A stretch of DNA of 8,046 bases from Bacteroidales bacterium. GTDB taxonomy: Bacteria > Bacteroidota > Bacteroidia > Bacteroidales > GCA-2711565. A program made the translations under genes and the position numbers. The DNA is taken from the NCBI GenBank assembly GCA_029938505.1, contig JAOZUV010000078.1:1-8046 (forward strand), in the 5' to 3' direction. Below the pieces are notes generated by a model. It did no database searches. It was not told the DNA's origin and was given only the letters and a program-made list of their open reading frames with translations. Every line of letters begins with the position of its first letter. Position 1 is the stretch's first letter. Positions 1 through 7,153 of this stretch are shown one piece after another.

Positions 1-2054
1 TGATTGCATATGATGATCCGGAGTCCAATACTTTTTCTTTTAATTCTCCTTATGGGGCTTGTCCGAAATGTAATGGCTTGGGAGTGATTTCTGAAATAGA
101 TTTGGATAAAATCATCCCCAATAAAAAAATCAGTATTAAAAAAGGGGGCTTTGTGCCTATTGGCGAATATAAAAATAATTGGATATTTAGTCAGATTGAA
201 GCCATTGGTTTGAAATTCGGATTTGATTTGGATACACCGATTAACGATTTATCTGATGAAGCTATAAATACCATTCTTTATGGATCTAATGAATCTTTTC
301 AGGTTAAAAAAGAATATTTGGGTATTACCTCAACATATACATTGAATTTCGAAGGTGTGATAAATTTTATCACCAATCAGTATAACGAAACCACAGCAAA
401 CGGAATCAAACGTTGGGCAAACAATTTTATGAATAAAATTGAATGTCCGGAATGTAAAGGTCAACGATTGAAAAAAGAATCCTTATTTTTTAAAATTGGG
501 GAGAAAAATATTGCTGATTTGGCCAATATGGATATCATTCAGCTGGATGATTGGTTTAGTAAAATTGAAGAATCTTTATCAAAAACTCAGCAAAGAATTG
601 CTCACGAAATTATTCGGGAGATTAGGACACGTATTCGATTTTTATTAGATGTTGGTATTGATTATTTGACTTTAAATCGTAGCTCAAAAAGTCTTTCGGG
701 CGGTGAAGCTCAACGTATTCGATTAGCAACACAGATTGGCTCTCAGCTGGTTGGTGTACTTTATATTTTAGATGAACCCAGCATTGGTTTGCATCAGCGG
801 GATAATATCCGTTTGATAAAAGCTTTGCAGGATTTAAGGGATATTGGAAATTCAGTAATAGTTGTTGAGCACGATAAAGAAACCATCCTATCAGCCGATC
901 ATGTGGTTGATATTGGTCCGGGTGCTGGCAGGCATGGTGGGCGAATTGTTGCCGAAGGTGTGCCGGGAAAAATGAAAGATTGTGACACGCTAACCTGTGA
1001 TTATATCAGTGGAAAAAAACAAATTCGTATTCCTGAAAAACGCCGTGCAGGAAATGGATTAGAGATTTTTCTGAAAGGAGCAAAAGGAAATAATTTAAAA
1101 AAAGTTGATTTTAAGCTTCCTCTTGGAAAATTAGTTTGTATAACTGGTGTTTCGGGTAGTGGCAAATCTACTTTGGTAAATGAAACTTTATATCCTATTC
1201 TGAGTCATTATTTTTATAAGTCTGTTAAAAAACCACTTGCTTACGACTCAATTGAAGGTATTGATAATATTGACAAAGTTATTGAGATTGATCAATCTCC
1301 GATAGGAAGAACACCACGTTCAAATCCTGCAACTTATACCAAAGTTTTTGATGAAATCAGGAAGTTGTTTGTGCAGTTGCCTGAGGCAAAAATTCGTGGC
1401 TATAAAGCCGGACGTTTTTCTTTTAATGTTAAGGGTGGACGCTGTGAAGCTTGTAAAGGAGCTGGTGTTAAAATCATTGAAATGAATTTCTTACCCGATG
1501 TTCAGGTTCATTGTGATGAATGTAACGGTCAGCGTTATAATCGCGAAACTTTGGAGGTTCGTTATAAAGGAAAATCTATCAATGATGTGTTGAATATGAG
1601 TATCAATCAGGCGGTAGATTTCTTTGATAATATTCCTTTTATTTTACAGAAAATCAAAACCTTAAAAGATGTTGGCTTGGGTTATATAACTCTCGGACAA
1701 CAATCTACAACACTTTCAGGTGGTGAAGCTCAGCGTGTTAAATTAGCTTCTGAATTATCAAAAAGAGATACTGGAAAAACCCTTTATATTTTGGATGAGC
1801 CTACTACTGGTTTGCATTTCGAAGATGTGAATGTGCTGTTGGGAGTACTCAATAAATTGGTTGATCGCGGCAATACTGTTTTGGTAATAGAGCATAATAT
1901 GGAAGTAATTAAAGTAGCCGATCATGTGGTGGATATTGGACCTGAAGGAGGATCTCGTGGGGGTGAAATCATCGTTGAAGGAACTCCTGAAAATGTGGCA
2001 AAATCGAAAAAAGGCTTTACAGCTAAATATTTAAAGCAAGAGCTAAAAAATTAA
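1..2054 (+). CDS. uvrA: UvrA, excinuclease ABC subunit A (5' end missing)
   Basis: UvrA is the damage-recognition ATPase of nucleotide excision repair; as a dimer with UvrB it scans DNA and loads UvrB at lesions in the cytoplasm. The reading frame is open from base 3, so the gene enters from the left and about 683 codons remain of the usual ~920-950. The first visible residues (FSFNSPYGACPKCNGLGV) are the second half of zinc finger 1. The first ATP-binding domain's signature LSGGEAQR is at 693-716 and its Walker B LYILDEP at 759-779; its Walker A lies outside the window. The second domain is complete: Walker A GVSGSGKS at 1146-1169, zinc finger CEAC...CDEC at 1443-1523, signature at 1713-1736, Walker B at 1782-1802. 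A TTG at 78 could be mistaken for a start, but zinc-finger coding continues upstream of it. No frameshift or missing motif is seen. The family assignment is near certain; UvrA2-type paralogues are less likely but not formally excluded. Confidence 0.97.
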   Translation, partial: IAYDDPESNTFSFNSPYGACPKCNGLGVISEIDLDKIIPNKKISIKKGGFVPIGEYKNNWIFSQIEAIGLKFGFDLDTPINDLSDEAINTILYGSNESFQVKKEYLGITSTYTLNFEGVINFITNQYNETTANGIKRWANNFMNKIECPECKGQRLKKESLFFKIGEKNIADLANMDIIQLDDWFSKIEESLSKTQQRIAHEIIREIRTRIRFLLDVGIDYLTLNRSSKSLSGGEAQRIRLATQIGSQLVGVLYILDEPSIGLHQRDNIRLIKALQDLRDIGNSVIVVEHDKETILSADHVVDIGPGAGRHGGRIVAEGVPGKMKDCDTLTCDYISGKKQIRIPEKRRAGNGLEIFLKGAKGNNLKKVDFKLPLGKLVCITGVSGSGKSTLVNETLYPILSHYFYKSVKKPLAYDSIEGIDNIDKVIEIDQSPIGRTPRSNPATYTKVFDEIRKLFVQLPEAKIRGYKAGRFSFNVKGGRCEACKGAGVKIIEMNFLPDVQVHCDECNGQRYNRETLEVRYKGKSINDVLNMSINQAVDFFDNIPFILQKIKTLKDVGLGYITLGQQSTTLSGGEAQRVKLASELSKRDTGKTLYILDEPTTGLHFEDVNVLLGVLNKLVDRGNTVLVIEHNMEVIKVADHVVDIGPEGGSRGGEIIVEGTPENVAKSKKGFTAKYLKQELKN

Positions 2055-2083
2055 ATCCCCCTAAATACCTCATTTCATACATA

Positions 2084-2100
2084 ATAGGTAATTTGCCTAT
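2084..2100. promoter_or_regulatory. Palindromic operator-like site upstream of the TPR histidine kinase
   Basis: ATAGGTAATTTGCCTAT is an inverted repeat centred on base 2092, with ATAGG/CCTAT half-sites and a single mismatched pair (T2089 with G2095). Almost the same sequence occurs at 7497-7513 upstream of the cheR-like gene. A TAnnTTTA element begins 31 bp after the centre, so the palindrome would sit near -42/-43 of the implied transcription start, the usual position of a class II activator. The binding protein is unknown; the function is inferred from symmetry, recurrence and spacing. Confidence 0.55.
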
Positions 2101-2122
2101 AAATAATGTATTCTTATTATAG

Positions 2123-2130
2123 TATTTTTA
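2123..2130 (+). promoter_or_regulatory. Putative -7 promoter element of the histidine kinase gene
   Basis: TATTTTTA matches the Bacteroidota -7 consensus TAnnTTTG except at the last base. It would start transcription near 2135, about 13 nt before the ATG at 2148. No good TTG-type -33 element is present; the palindrome at 2084-2100 lies just upstream of that position, which would suit an activator-dependent promoter. The region is very AT-rich, so a chance match is possible. Confidence 0.35.
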
Positions 2131-2147
2131 CAGAATCTATGAGGTTT

Positions 2148-4244
2148 ATGAAAATTCAGAGCAAAAAAATCATCTATTTAGTGATTTTAATATTAAGTTT
2201 TACTAGCATTGGAGTTTTTGCTAGTGATTTTCAGTATCGTATTGATAGTTTGAAAAGAGTTATTCCATCTGTTAAAAATGATACTGTTCTGATTGAAACC
2301 TACATAGAGATTGGTCGCCTCTACCAAAACGTTGATACTGATTCGGCATTTATTTATCTTAAAAAGTCGTTGGATTATTCCCTGAAAACCAATAATTTGA
2401 TTGGATCTGCTAAGGCTAATTATTATCTAGCCACTTATTATTATACGGATGAAAAGTTTGATAATTCGTTGAAATACTTTTTGTCTTCTCTAGAAATATT
2501 TTTAACATTGAAAGACTCACTTTATATAAGTTCAATTTATACGAATATTGGAGTTATTTATTTGTATGGCAATGATAGACAAGTTGCTCTCGATTATCAG
2601 ATAAAAGCACTAGAGATAAATACTAATTTGAAAAGATCTAGAGGAATAGGTTCGAATTTGAATAATATTGGACAGATATATCAAGAACTGAATAATTATG
2701 AGAAAGCGATTGAATATTATAATAAAACACTTGAAATTGGTTTAGAGTCGGAAAGCGATCAGTTTATATTAACATCTTATTTAAATATTGGGGCTTTATA
2801 TTTAGATCAGGATTTATTTGAAAAAGCGTATGAAAATTTTAATAAAGCCTATAAAAGAATGAACGATTACGAAGATGCTGATTTTAAAATTGAAATTTTA
2901 TCAAATTTGGGAGAGTATTATCTTGATACTAATCAGCCGGATTCGGCCATAACATATATTCAGAAATCATTAAATATTGCCTTTGATGAAAATCGTAAAA
3001 GAACGTTGACTTATAGTTATTTTTTAGTTGGTAGATATTTTATAGTACTGAAAAACTATCGACTTTCAATCACTCATTTTTTGGAGGCTATTAAACTTTC
3101 TGAAACATTAAATATGACAGAAAAGGTGGATCTTTATTATAAGTATTTATCTGATGTGTACTCCGAAATAAATGATTATAAAAATGCACACATATATCTT
3201 CAAAAATCAATTGCTATTAAAAATTCAATTCAGACTGATCAGTTGATAATGAGTTTGGGGGAGTATGAAAAGCAAAAAGAATTTGATAAAATTCAGGCAG
3301 AATTCAAGCTAGAACAGATTAAAAAAGAAAGTAAGCTTGAAAATGAAGCAATTCGATTGAAGTGGCAATTTTATATCTCTATAATTATTATTGTTTTTTT
3401 AGTTGTTTTGGTTATCATTTTTATAACAACTTATCGAAATAAAACCAAAGCTAATAAACAATTAACAAGTCAAAACGAAATTATTGAACATCAGTCTGAA
3501 GAGTTGAAAGTCACTATAGATCAACTTCAAAAAAGTGAAAAAGAATTGGAGTATTTAAATAAAACAAAGGATAAATTCTTTTCCATTATTGCTCATGATC
3601 TTAAGAATCCATTTAATATTTTAATAGGCTATTCTGATTTATTATTAAATGAAACTGATTTGAAAAAGCAACCTGAGGAATTTAATAAAATTGTTCAATC
3701 AATGAACCGTACTGCTGAACATAGTTATTCATTGCTCGAAAATTTATTAGCATGGGCTCGATCTCAATCAGGGGGATTAACGGTTAATTTTGAAAAATTT
3801 AACATGGCTGAGCTCATCAATTCAAATATTGAATATTATAAAGAAATTGCTTCTTCTAAAGGGATTAATTTATTTTTTAAAGTTGAGAAACAACTTCATG
3901 TTCTTGCAGATAAAAATATGTTGAATGTGATTCTACGAAATTTGATTGATAATGCAGTAAAATTTACCGTGAAAGACGATCGTATTGATATTATTTCTAA
4001 AATGGTGGATGACAAAATTAAAGTTAGTGTTTGTGATAGTGGCAAGGGGATTAGTCTCGAAGACCAAAAGAAACTCTTCCTTATTGACTCAGATTTTAAA
4101 ACAAAAGGTACAGCTAATGAAAGTGGTACCGGGCTTGGTTTATTATTGTGTAAAGAATTTGTCAACAAAAATAATGGTGAAATATTTGTTGAAAGCGAAG
4201 AAGGAAAAGGAAGTATTTTTACTATTTCTTTACCCATAGCTTAA
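2148..4244 (+). CDS. TPR-repeat membrane sensor histidine kinase
   Basis: This is a predicted inner-membrane histidine kinase of 698 residues. Residues 1-25 form a signal peptide (MKIQSKK, hydrophobic core, VFA before S26). About eight TPR units fill roughly residues 35-365, probably periplasmic and binding a protein or peptide partner. A transmembrane helix spans ~408-428, followed by a coiled-coil linker. The kinase core has the H-box HDLKNP with His483, N-box NLIDNAVKF (Asn602 region), G1 DSGKGIS (Asp630 region) and G2 GTGLGL (~660-665). There is no receiver or DNA-binding domain, so it needs a separate response regulator. In-frame ATGs at 2106 and 2139 would add 14 or 3 residues ahead of the signal peptide; 2148 is chosen because the signal peptide starts there and a promoter-like element at 2123-2130 lies between 2106 and 2148. 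It is separated from uvrA by 93 bp and probably has its own promoter. The ligand and partner are unknown; the kinase call is firm. Confidence 0.93.
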   Translation: MKIQSKKIIYLVILILSFTSIGVFASDFQYRIDSLKRVIPSVKNDTVLIETYIEIGRLYQNVDTDSAFIYLKKSLDYSLKTNNLIGSAKANYYLATYYYTDEKFDNSLKYFLSSLEIFLTLKDSLYISSIYTNIGVIYLYGNDRQVALDYQIKALEINTNLKRSRGIGSNLNNIGQIYQELNNYEKAIEYYNKTLEIGLESESDQFILTSYLNIGALYLDQDLFEKAYENFNKAYKRMNDYEDADFKIEILSNLGEYYLDTNQPDSAITYIQKSLNIAFDENRKRTLTYSYFLVGRYFIVLKNYRLSITHFLEAIKLSETLNMTEKVDLYYKYLSDVYSEINDYKNAHIYLQKSIAIKNSIQTDQLIMSLGEYEKQKEFDKIQAEFKLEQIKKESKLENEAIRLKWQFYISIIIIVFLVVLVIIFITTYRNKTKANKQLTSQNEIIEHQSEELKVTIDQLQKSEKELEYLNKTKDKFFSIIAHDLKNPFNILIGYSDLLLNETDLKKQPEEFNKIVQSMNRTAEHSYSLLENLLAWARSQSGGLTVNFEKFNMAELINSNIEYYKEIASSKGINLFFKVEKQLHVLADKNMLNVILRNLIDNAVKFTVKDDRIDIISKMVDDKIKVSVCDSGKGISLEDQKKLFLIDSDFKTKGTANESGTGLGLLLCKEFVNKNNGEIFVESEEGKGSIFTISLPIA

Positions 4245-4322
4245 GCTAAATTACCATAATAAATTTTCCCCTATTTCATAAAAAATCCTAAGATTTTCTA
4301 TTAGCTACTATTGAGCGGAATT

Positions 4323-4330
4323 TATCTTTA
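4323..4330 (+). promoter_or_regulatory. Weak -7-like element before the LOG-family gene
   Basis: TATCTTTA fits TAnnTTTG except for the last base and lies 25 nt before the ATG at 4356, implying a start near 4335. A half-site identical to half of the two palindromes in this window (AATAGGTA, 4344-4351) follows it, directly before the start codon. No -33 element stands out. The 111-bp gap after the kinase gene makes a separate promoter here plausible. Confidence 0.25.
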
Positions 4331-4355
4331 ACTTTACTATTTAAATAGGTATTGT

Positions 4356-5066
4356 ATGAATTCACGTGAAGAAGAAGAAATTAGAAAAGCACTAAAGAAC
4401 CGTAGTTGGAATGAAGTCAGAACCTATGACTCATGGCAGATTTTTAAAATTATGGCCGAATTTGTAGAAGGTTTTGAAAAGATGGGTAGGATTGGACCCT
4501 GTGTTTCCATTTTTGGATCTGCTCGAACCCAACGTGATCATAAATTTTATAAAACTGCAGAAAGTATAGCTTCACTATTGACGGAAAAAGGATTTGGTGT
4601 TATTACCGGTGGAGGTCCAGGGATCATGGAAGCTGCTAATCGAGGAGCCCAAATATCTCAAGGGAAGTCTGTGGGATTAAATATCAATCTCCCTCATGAG
4701 CAAAGCCACAATATTTATATCGACCCGGATAAGTTATTGGATTTCGATTATTTCTTTGTTCGTAAAGTTATGTTTATGAAATATTCGCAGGGTTATATTG
4801 TGCTTCCAGGAGGATTTGGAACCCTTGATGAATTGTTTGAGGCTATTACGTTGATTCAAACCCAAAAACTGGTTCAATTCCCAATTATCCTTGTATGTAA
4901 AGAATATTGGAGCGGATTGCTTGATTGGATTAAAGATAAAATGCTAGCCGAACAAAATATTAGTGCAGACGATCTTGATATTTTTAGGATTGTTGATTCC
5001 GCTGAAGAAGCTGTTGCAGCCGTTGATGAATTTTATAGCAAATACCATTTAAAACCGAATTTTTAA
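4356..5066 (+). CDS. LOG-family (TIGR00730-like) Rossmann-fold protein, putative nucleotide phosphoribohydrolase
   Basis: This 236-residue cytoplasmic protein belongs to the LOG/'lysine decarboxylase-like' family. Members characterised elsewhere hydrolyse the N-glycosidic bond of nucleoside 5'-monophosphates, including cytokinin ribotides; the older lysine decarboxylase label is misleading. The nucleotide-binding motif GGGPGIMEAANRGA is at residues 85-98 and the catalytic-site motif PGGFGTLDE at 151-159, both intact. An N-terminal helical extension of about 45 residues (basic/acidic, starting MNSREEEEIRKAL) makes it longer than minimal LOG proteins of ~190 residues. The ATG at 4356 is the first in the frame after an AT-rich leader. 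The aspartic protease gene follows after 9 bp, so the two are probably co-transcribed. The true substrate cannot be read from the sequence; family membership is secure and the activity is inferred. Confidence 0.9.
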   Translation: MNSREEEEIRKALKNRSWNEVRTYDSWQIFKIMAEFVEGFEKMGRIGPCVSIFGSARTQRDHKFYKTAESIASLLTEKGFGVITGGGPGIMEAANRGAQISQGKSVGLNINLPHEQSHNIYIDPDKLLDFDYFFVRKVMFMKYSQGYIVLPGGFGTLDELFEAITLIQTQKLVQFPIILVCKEYWSGLLDWIKDKMLAEQNISADDLDIFRIVDSAEEAVAAVDEFYSKYHLKPNF

Positions 5067-5075
5067 ATTTTATAT

Positions 5076-5507
5076 ATGCCTGTTAATATTCCGATAAAAA
5101 TAGTCTCTATTGATGAGGATGGATTTCATTTACTCATAGAAATTGAGATTAATCATAAAAAAGCTAATATGTTGATTGATACGGGTGCTTCTCGCACGGT
5201 TTTTGATGAAGGAATTATTCGAGAATATCTCAAAAATGAAGATGAAGATTTTGAAGAAAATGTGACGCTCTCTTCAGGGATTGGAACAAATAGCATGAAA
5301 AGTAAAGCAGTAAATTTGGATTTGCTTAAATTTGATAGTTTGGAAATTGAAAATTATCATGCGCTAGTTTTAGATCTACGACATGTTAATGAATCTTATA
5401 AAATGTTGAAATTGCCTGTAATTCATGGAATACTTGGAGGTGATCTTCTGGAAAAATTAAAAGCAGTAATTTATTATAAAACTAAAACATTAAAACTTTA
5501 CTCATAG
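5076..5507 (+). CDS. Retropepsin-like (clan AA) aspartic protease
   Basis: This small protein of 143 residues carries the hallmark of single-domain aspartic proteases. The catalytic motif DTGAS lies at residues 35-39, inside a hydrophobic strand (MLIDTGASRTVF), and a second motif, ILGGD, at 119-123 near the C-terminus matches the hydrophobic-hydrophobic-Gly pair of retropepsin folds. A glycine-containing segment (SSGIGTNS, about residues 66-73) could be the flap. Such proteins act as homodimers, each monomer giving one aspartate. No signal peptide or membrane segment is seen, so it is probably cytoplasmic, unlike many lipoprotein or periplasmic relatives. It lies 9 bp after the LOG-family gene and 30 bp before the response regulator. 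The protease fold is well supported; activity and substrate are unknown, and a peptide-binding role without cleavage is possible. Confidence 0.85.
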   Translation: MPVNIPIKIVSIDEDGFHLLIEIEINHKKANMLIDTGASRTVFDEGIIREYLKNEDEDFEENVTLSSGIGTNSMKSKAVNLDLLKFDSLEIENYHALVLDLRHVNESYKMLKLPVIHGILGGDLLEKLKAVIYYKTKTLKLYS

Positions 5508-5512
5508 ATTTT

Positions 5513-5520
5513 TATCTTTG
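5513..5520 (+). promoter_or_regulatory. Consensus -7 promoter element for the response regulator gene
   Basis: TATCTTTG matches the Bacteroidota -7 consensus TAnnTTTG exactly and begins 5 bp after the protease stop codon. Transcription would start near 5525, leaving a leader of about 13 nt before the ATG at 5538. A convincing -33 TTG is not seen at the expected distance. Read-through from the LOG/protease genes could also supply the regulator. Confidence 0.5.
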
Positions 5521-5537
5521 AATTAATAATATAGAAG

Positions 5538-6707
5538 ATGGCTAAAATTTTAATAATTGATGATGAAAGAGCAATTCGGAATACCCTAAAAGATATTCTG
5601 GAAGGGGAAAAATATTTGGTAGAAACAGCTGAGGATGGATTGATTGGATTTGAGAAAATTCAACAAAATGAATATGATGTAATCCTTTGTGATATTAAGA
5701 TGCCACAAATGGATGGAATTGAAGTTTTGGAAAAGGCGATGGAAATTACCGATACTCCAGTGATTATGATTTCTGGTCATGGTACCATTGATACGGCTGT
5801 TGATTCGATTAAAAAGGGAGCCTATGATTATATCTCAAAACCACCCGATTTAAATCGTTTATTAGTGACCATCCGCAATGCCATGGATAAGTCAAAACTG
5901 ATTACCGAAACTAAAGTTCTGCGTAAGCAAGTGGATAAAAAATGGGAGATGATTGGTGAATCTGAACCTATGAATCAAATTCAGGAGATGATTGAAAAAG
6001 TGGCTCCAACTACCGCCAGAGTTTTAATTACGGGCGAAAATGGAACGGGAAAAGAATTAGTTGCTCGTGCTATCCATGAAAATAGTGCACGTTTAAAATC
6101 TCCATTTATAGAAGTTAATTGTGCTGCTATTCCATCTGAGTTAATCGAAAGTCAATTATTTGGTCACGAAAAAGGATCGTTTACTTCTGCTATAAAAACG
6201 CGGAAAGGAGATTTTGAACAAGCACATGGTGGGACTCTATTTTTGGATGAAATTGGGGATATGAGTCTTTCTGCACAAGCAAAAGTATTGCGTGCCTTGC
6301 AGGAAAATAAAATTACCCGTGTGGGTGGCGAAAAAGAGATCAGTGTAGATGTTCGCATTATTGCTGCTACAAATAAAGATGTGAATGAAGAAATTAAAAA
6401 AGGGAATTTCCGTGAAGATTTATACCATCGATTGAGTGTGATCTTAATTAATGTTCCTTCCTTACGAGAACGCAAAGATGATATCCCAATATTAGCAAAT
6501 CATTTTATTGAAGAATTTTCGGCTAGTCAAGGTAAACTTCCCTTAAAGTTAGAAGCGGATGCTATTGAGGAATTGCAAAAAATTCAATGGACTGGCAATA
6601 TTAGAGAGTTGAGAAACGTCATCGAACGTCTTGTTATTTTATGTTCTGGTGTTATTAGTGTGGATGATGTGAAAAAATATGTGCATCCATTATATCAATC
6701 AAAGTAA
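5538..6707 (+). CDS. NtrC-type sigma54 response regulator lacking the C-terminal DNA-binding domain
   Basis: This two-component regulator of 389 residues has a receiver domain (about 1-120) joined to a sigma54-activating AAA+ domain (about 138-375). In the receiver, acidic residues D8/D9, phosphoacceptor D52 (LCDIKMP), S79 and K101 are all in place. In the AAA+ domain, Walker A GENGTGKE starts at 167 (K172), Walker B LFLDEIGD has D237/E238, the arginine-finger region FREDLYHR is at 291-298 and sensor II GNIRELRN holds R356. The loop that touches sigma54, normally GAFTGA, reads GSFTSA at 213-218; the key Phe and Thr are kept. The protein ends about 33 residues after sensor II, with no Fis-type helix-turn-helix, whereas NtrC is about 470 residues. 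The downstream sequence goes straight into the tmRNA promoter region and shows no detached HTH, so this is not a frameshift. It probably activates sigma54 from solution or through a partner protein. Its kinase is unknown; the TPR kinase at 2148-4244 is one candidate. Confidence 0.94.
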   Translation: MAKILIIDDERAIRNTLKDILEGEKYLVETAEDGLIGFEKIQQNEYDVILCDIKMPQMDGIEVLEKAMEITDTPVIMISGHGTIDTAVDSIKKGAYDYISKPPDLNRLLVTIRNAMDKSKLITETKVLRKQVDKKWEMIGESEPMNQIQEMIEKVAPTTARVLITGENGTGKELVARAIHENSARLKSPFIEVNCAAIPSELIESQLFGHEKGSFTSAIKTRKGDFEQAHGGTLFLDEIGDMSLSAQAKVLRALQENKITRVGGEKEISVDVRIIAATNKDVNEEIKKGNFREDLYHRLSVILINVPSLRERKDDIPILANHFIEEFSASQGKLPLKLEADAIEELQKIQWTGNIRELRNVIERLVILCSGVISVDDVKKYVHPLYQSK

Positions 6708-6748
6708 TACGATTGGTATTTAAATCATAATTTTTATAGATTATTTAT

Positions 6749-6756
6749 TAATTTTG
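6749..6756 (+). promoter_or_regulatory. -7 promoter element of the tmRNA gene
   Basis: TAATTTTG is an exact match to TAnnTTTG, located 30 bp before the mature tmRNA 5' end. Transcription would begin near 6761, leaving a leader of about 25 nt for RNase P to remove; the leader includes a small hairpin with CAGAA/TTCTG arms (6760-6775). No clear -33 element is visible. Confidence 0.5.
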
Positions 6757-6785
6757 CAACAGAATTTATTTTCTGATAGATTATC

Positions 6786-7153
6786 GGGGCTGACCGGTTT
6801 TGACAGCAAGGAAGTGGATTTGTAAGCATGTCGAGTGTTGTGAATATGACTCGTTAAAATTAATTCTCAAAGCCATTATAACTGGCACAAACAATTACGC
6901 GTTAGCAGCTTAATCTTAGAGGTTAAGTCCTAACTGCTTCTCGGGAAACTTTGTTTTGCAGTGTCTCGTTCAAAGCATCGAAAATGCAGAACTAGCTAAA
7001 CCAGCGCCTTGATGATTTAGCGAAATAAAAAGGATAAGGTAAGTATTGGGGTGTCTTCCTCCTGTATTTTTCCCGACAATTAAATGAAGGCTAAACATGT
7101 AGAAAGCACTTTTGCTGCTTGTTTGGACCAGGGTTCGATTCCCTGCAGCTCCA
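6786..7153 (+). ncRNA. ssrA: tmRNA (transfer-messenger RNA), ssrA
   Basis: tmRNA rescues ribosomes stalled on broken mRNAs: charged with alanine and bound by SmpB, it enters the A site and supplies a short reading frame encoding a degradation tag. The 5' end GGGGCTG (6786-6792) pairs with CAGCTCC (7146-7152) to form a 7-bp acceptor stem that includes the G3-U70 wobble pair recognised by alanyl-tRNA synthetase; A7153 is the discriminator base. The T arm, CAGGG-TTCGATT-CCCTG, is at 7129-7145. The 5' tRNA-like part continues with ACCGGTTTTGACAG, as in other tmRNAs. The CCA end is not encoded (ACAAAG follows the stem) and must be added after transcription. The length is 368 nt, normal for a one-piece tmRNA; no permutation is seen. 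The ends follow from acceptor pairing and should be correct to within a base or two. Confidence 0.97.
6884..6913 (+). other. tmRNA tag-peptide reading frame (resume codon to stop)
   Basis: Starting at resume codon GGC (6884) the frame reads G-T-N-N-Y-A-L-A-A and stops at TAA (6911-6913). Together with the alanine carried by the tmRNA, the tag added to stalled proteins would be A-GTNNYALAA. The NNYALAA end is typical of Bacteroidota tags, and the terminal ALAA is the part recognised by ClpXP-type proteases. Thr at position 2 replaces the Glu that I recall in Porphyromonas and Bacteroides tags (GENNYALAA, GETNYALAA). Confidence 0.92.

Noticed and set aside
78..80. TTG at 78 as the start of a shortened UvrA
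   Set aside because: The upstream codons encode the conserved FSFN...CPKCNGLG zinc-finger segment, so the gene simply runs in from outside the window.
3896..4239. Open frames on the reverse strand and in a second forward frame inside the kinase gene
   Set aside because: They fall entirely within the conserved HATPase region of the kinase and show no domain of their own.
4282..4297. AAAATC-CTAA-GATTTT hairpin after the kinase gene as a terminator
   Set aside because: Only 6 bp, AT-only except one pair, with no T-tract; too weak to call.
5586..6475. Reverse-strand open frames (5586-5780 and 6164-6475) inside the response regulator
   Set aside because: They are complements of conserved receiver and AAA+ coding sequence and have no recognisable product.
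6708..6785. Possible detached HTH domain or frameshift after the response regulator
   Set aside because: The stretch is AT-rich with stops in the forward frames and contains the tmRNA promoter element; nothing resembles a Fis-type HTH.
6883..6899. TGGCAC as part of a sigma54 (-24/-12) promoter
   Set aside because: No GC of the -12 element at the right distance, and the site is inside the tmRNA tag frame.
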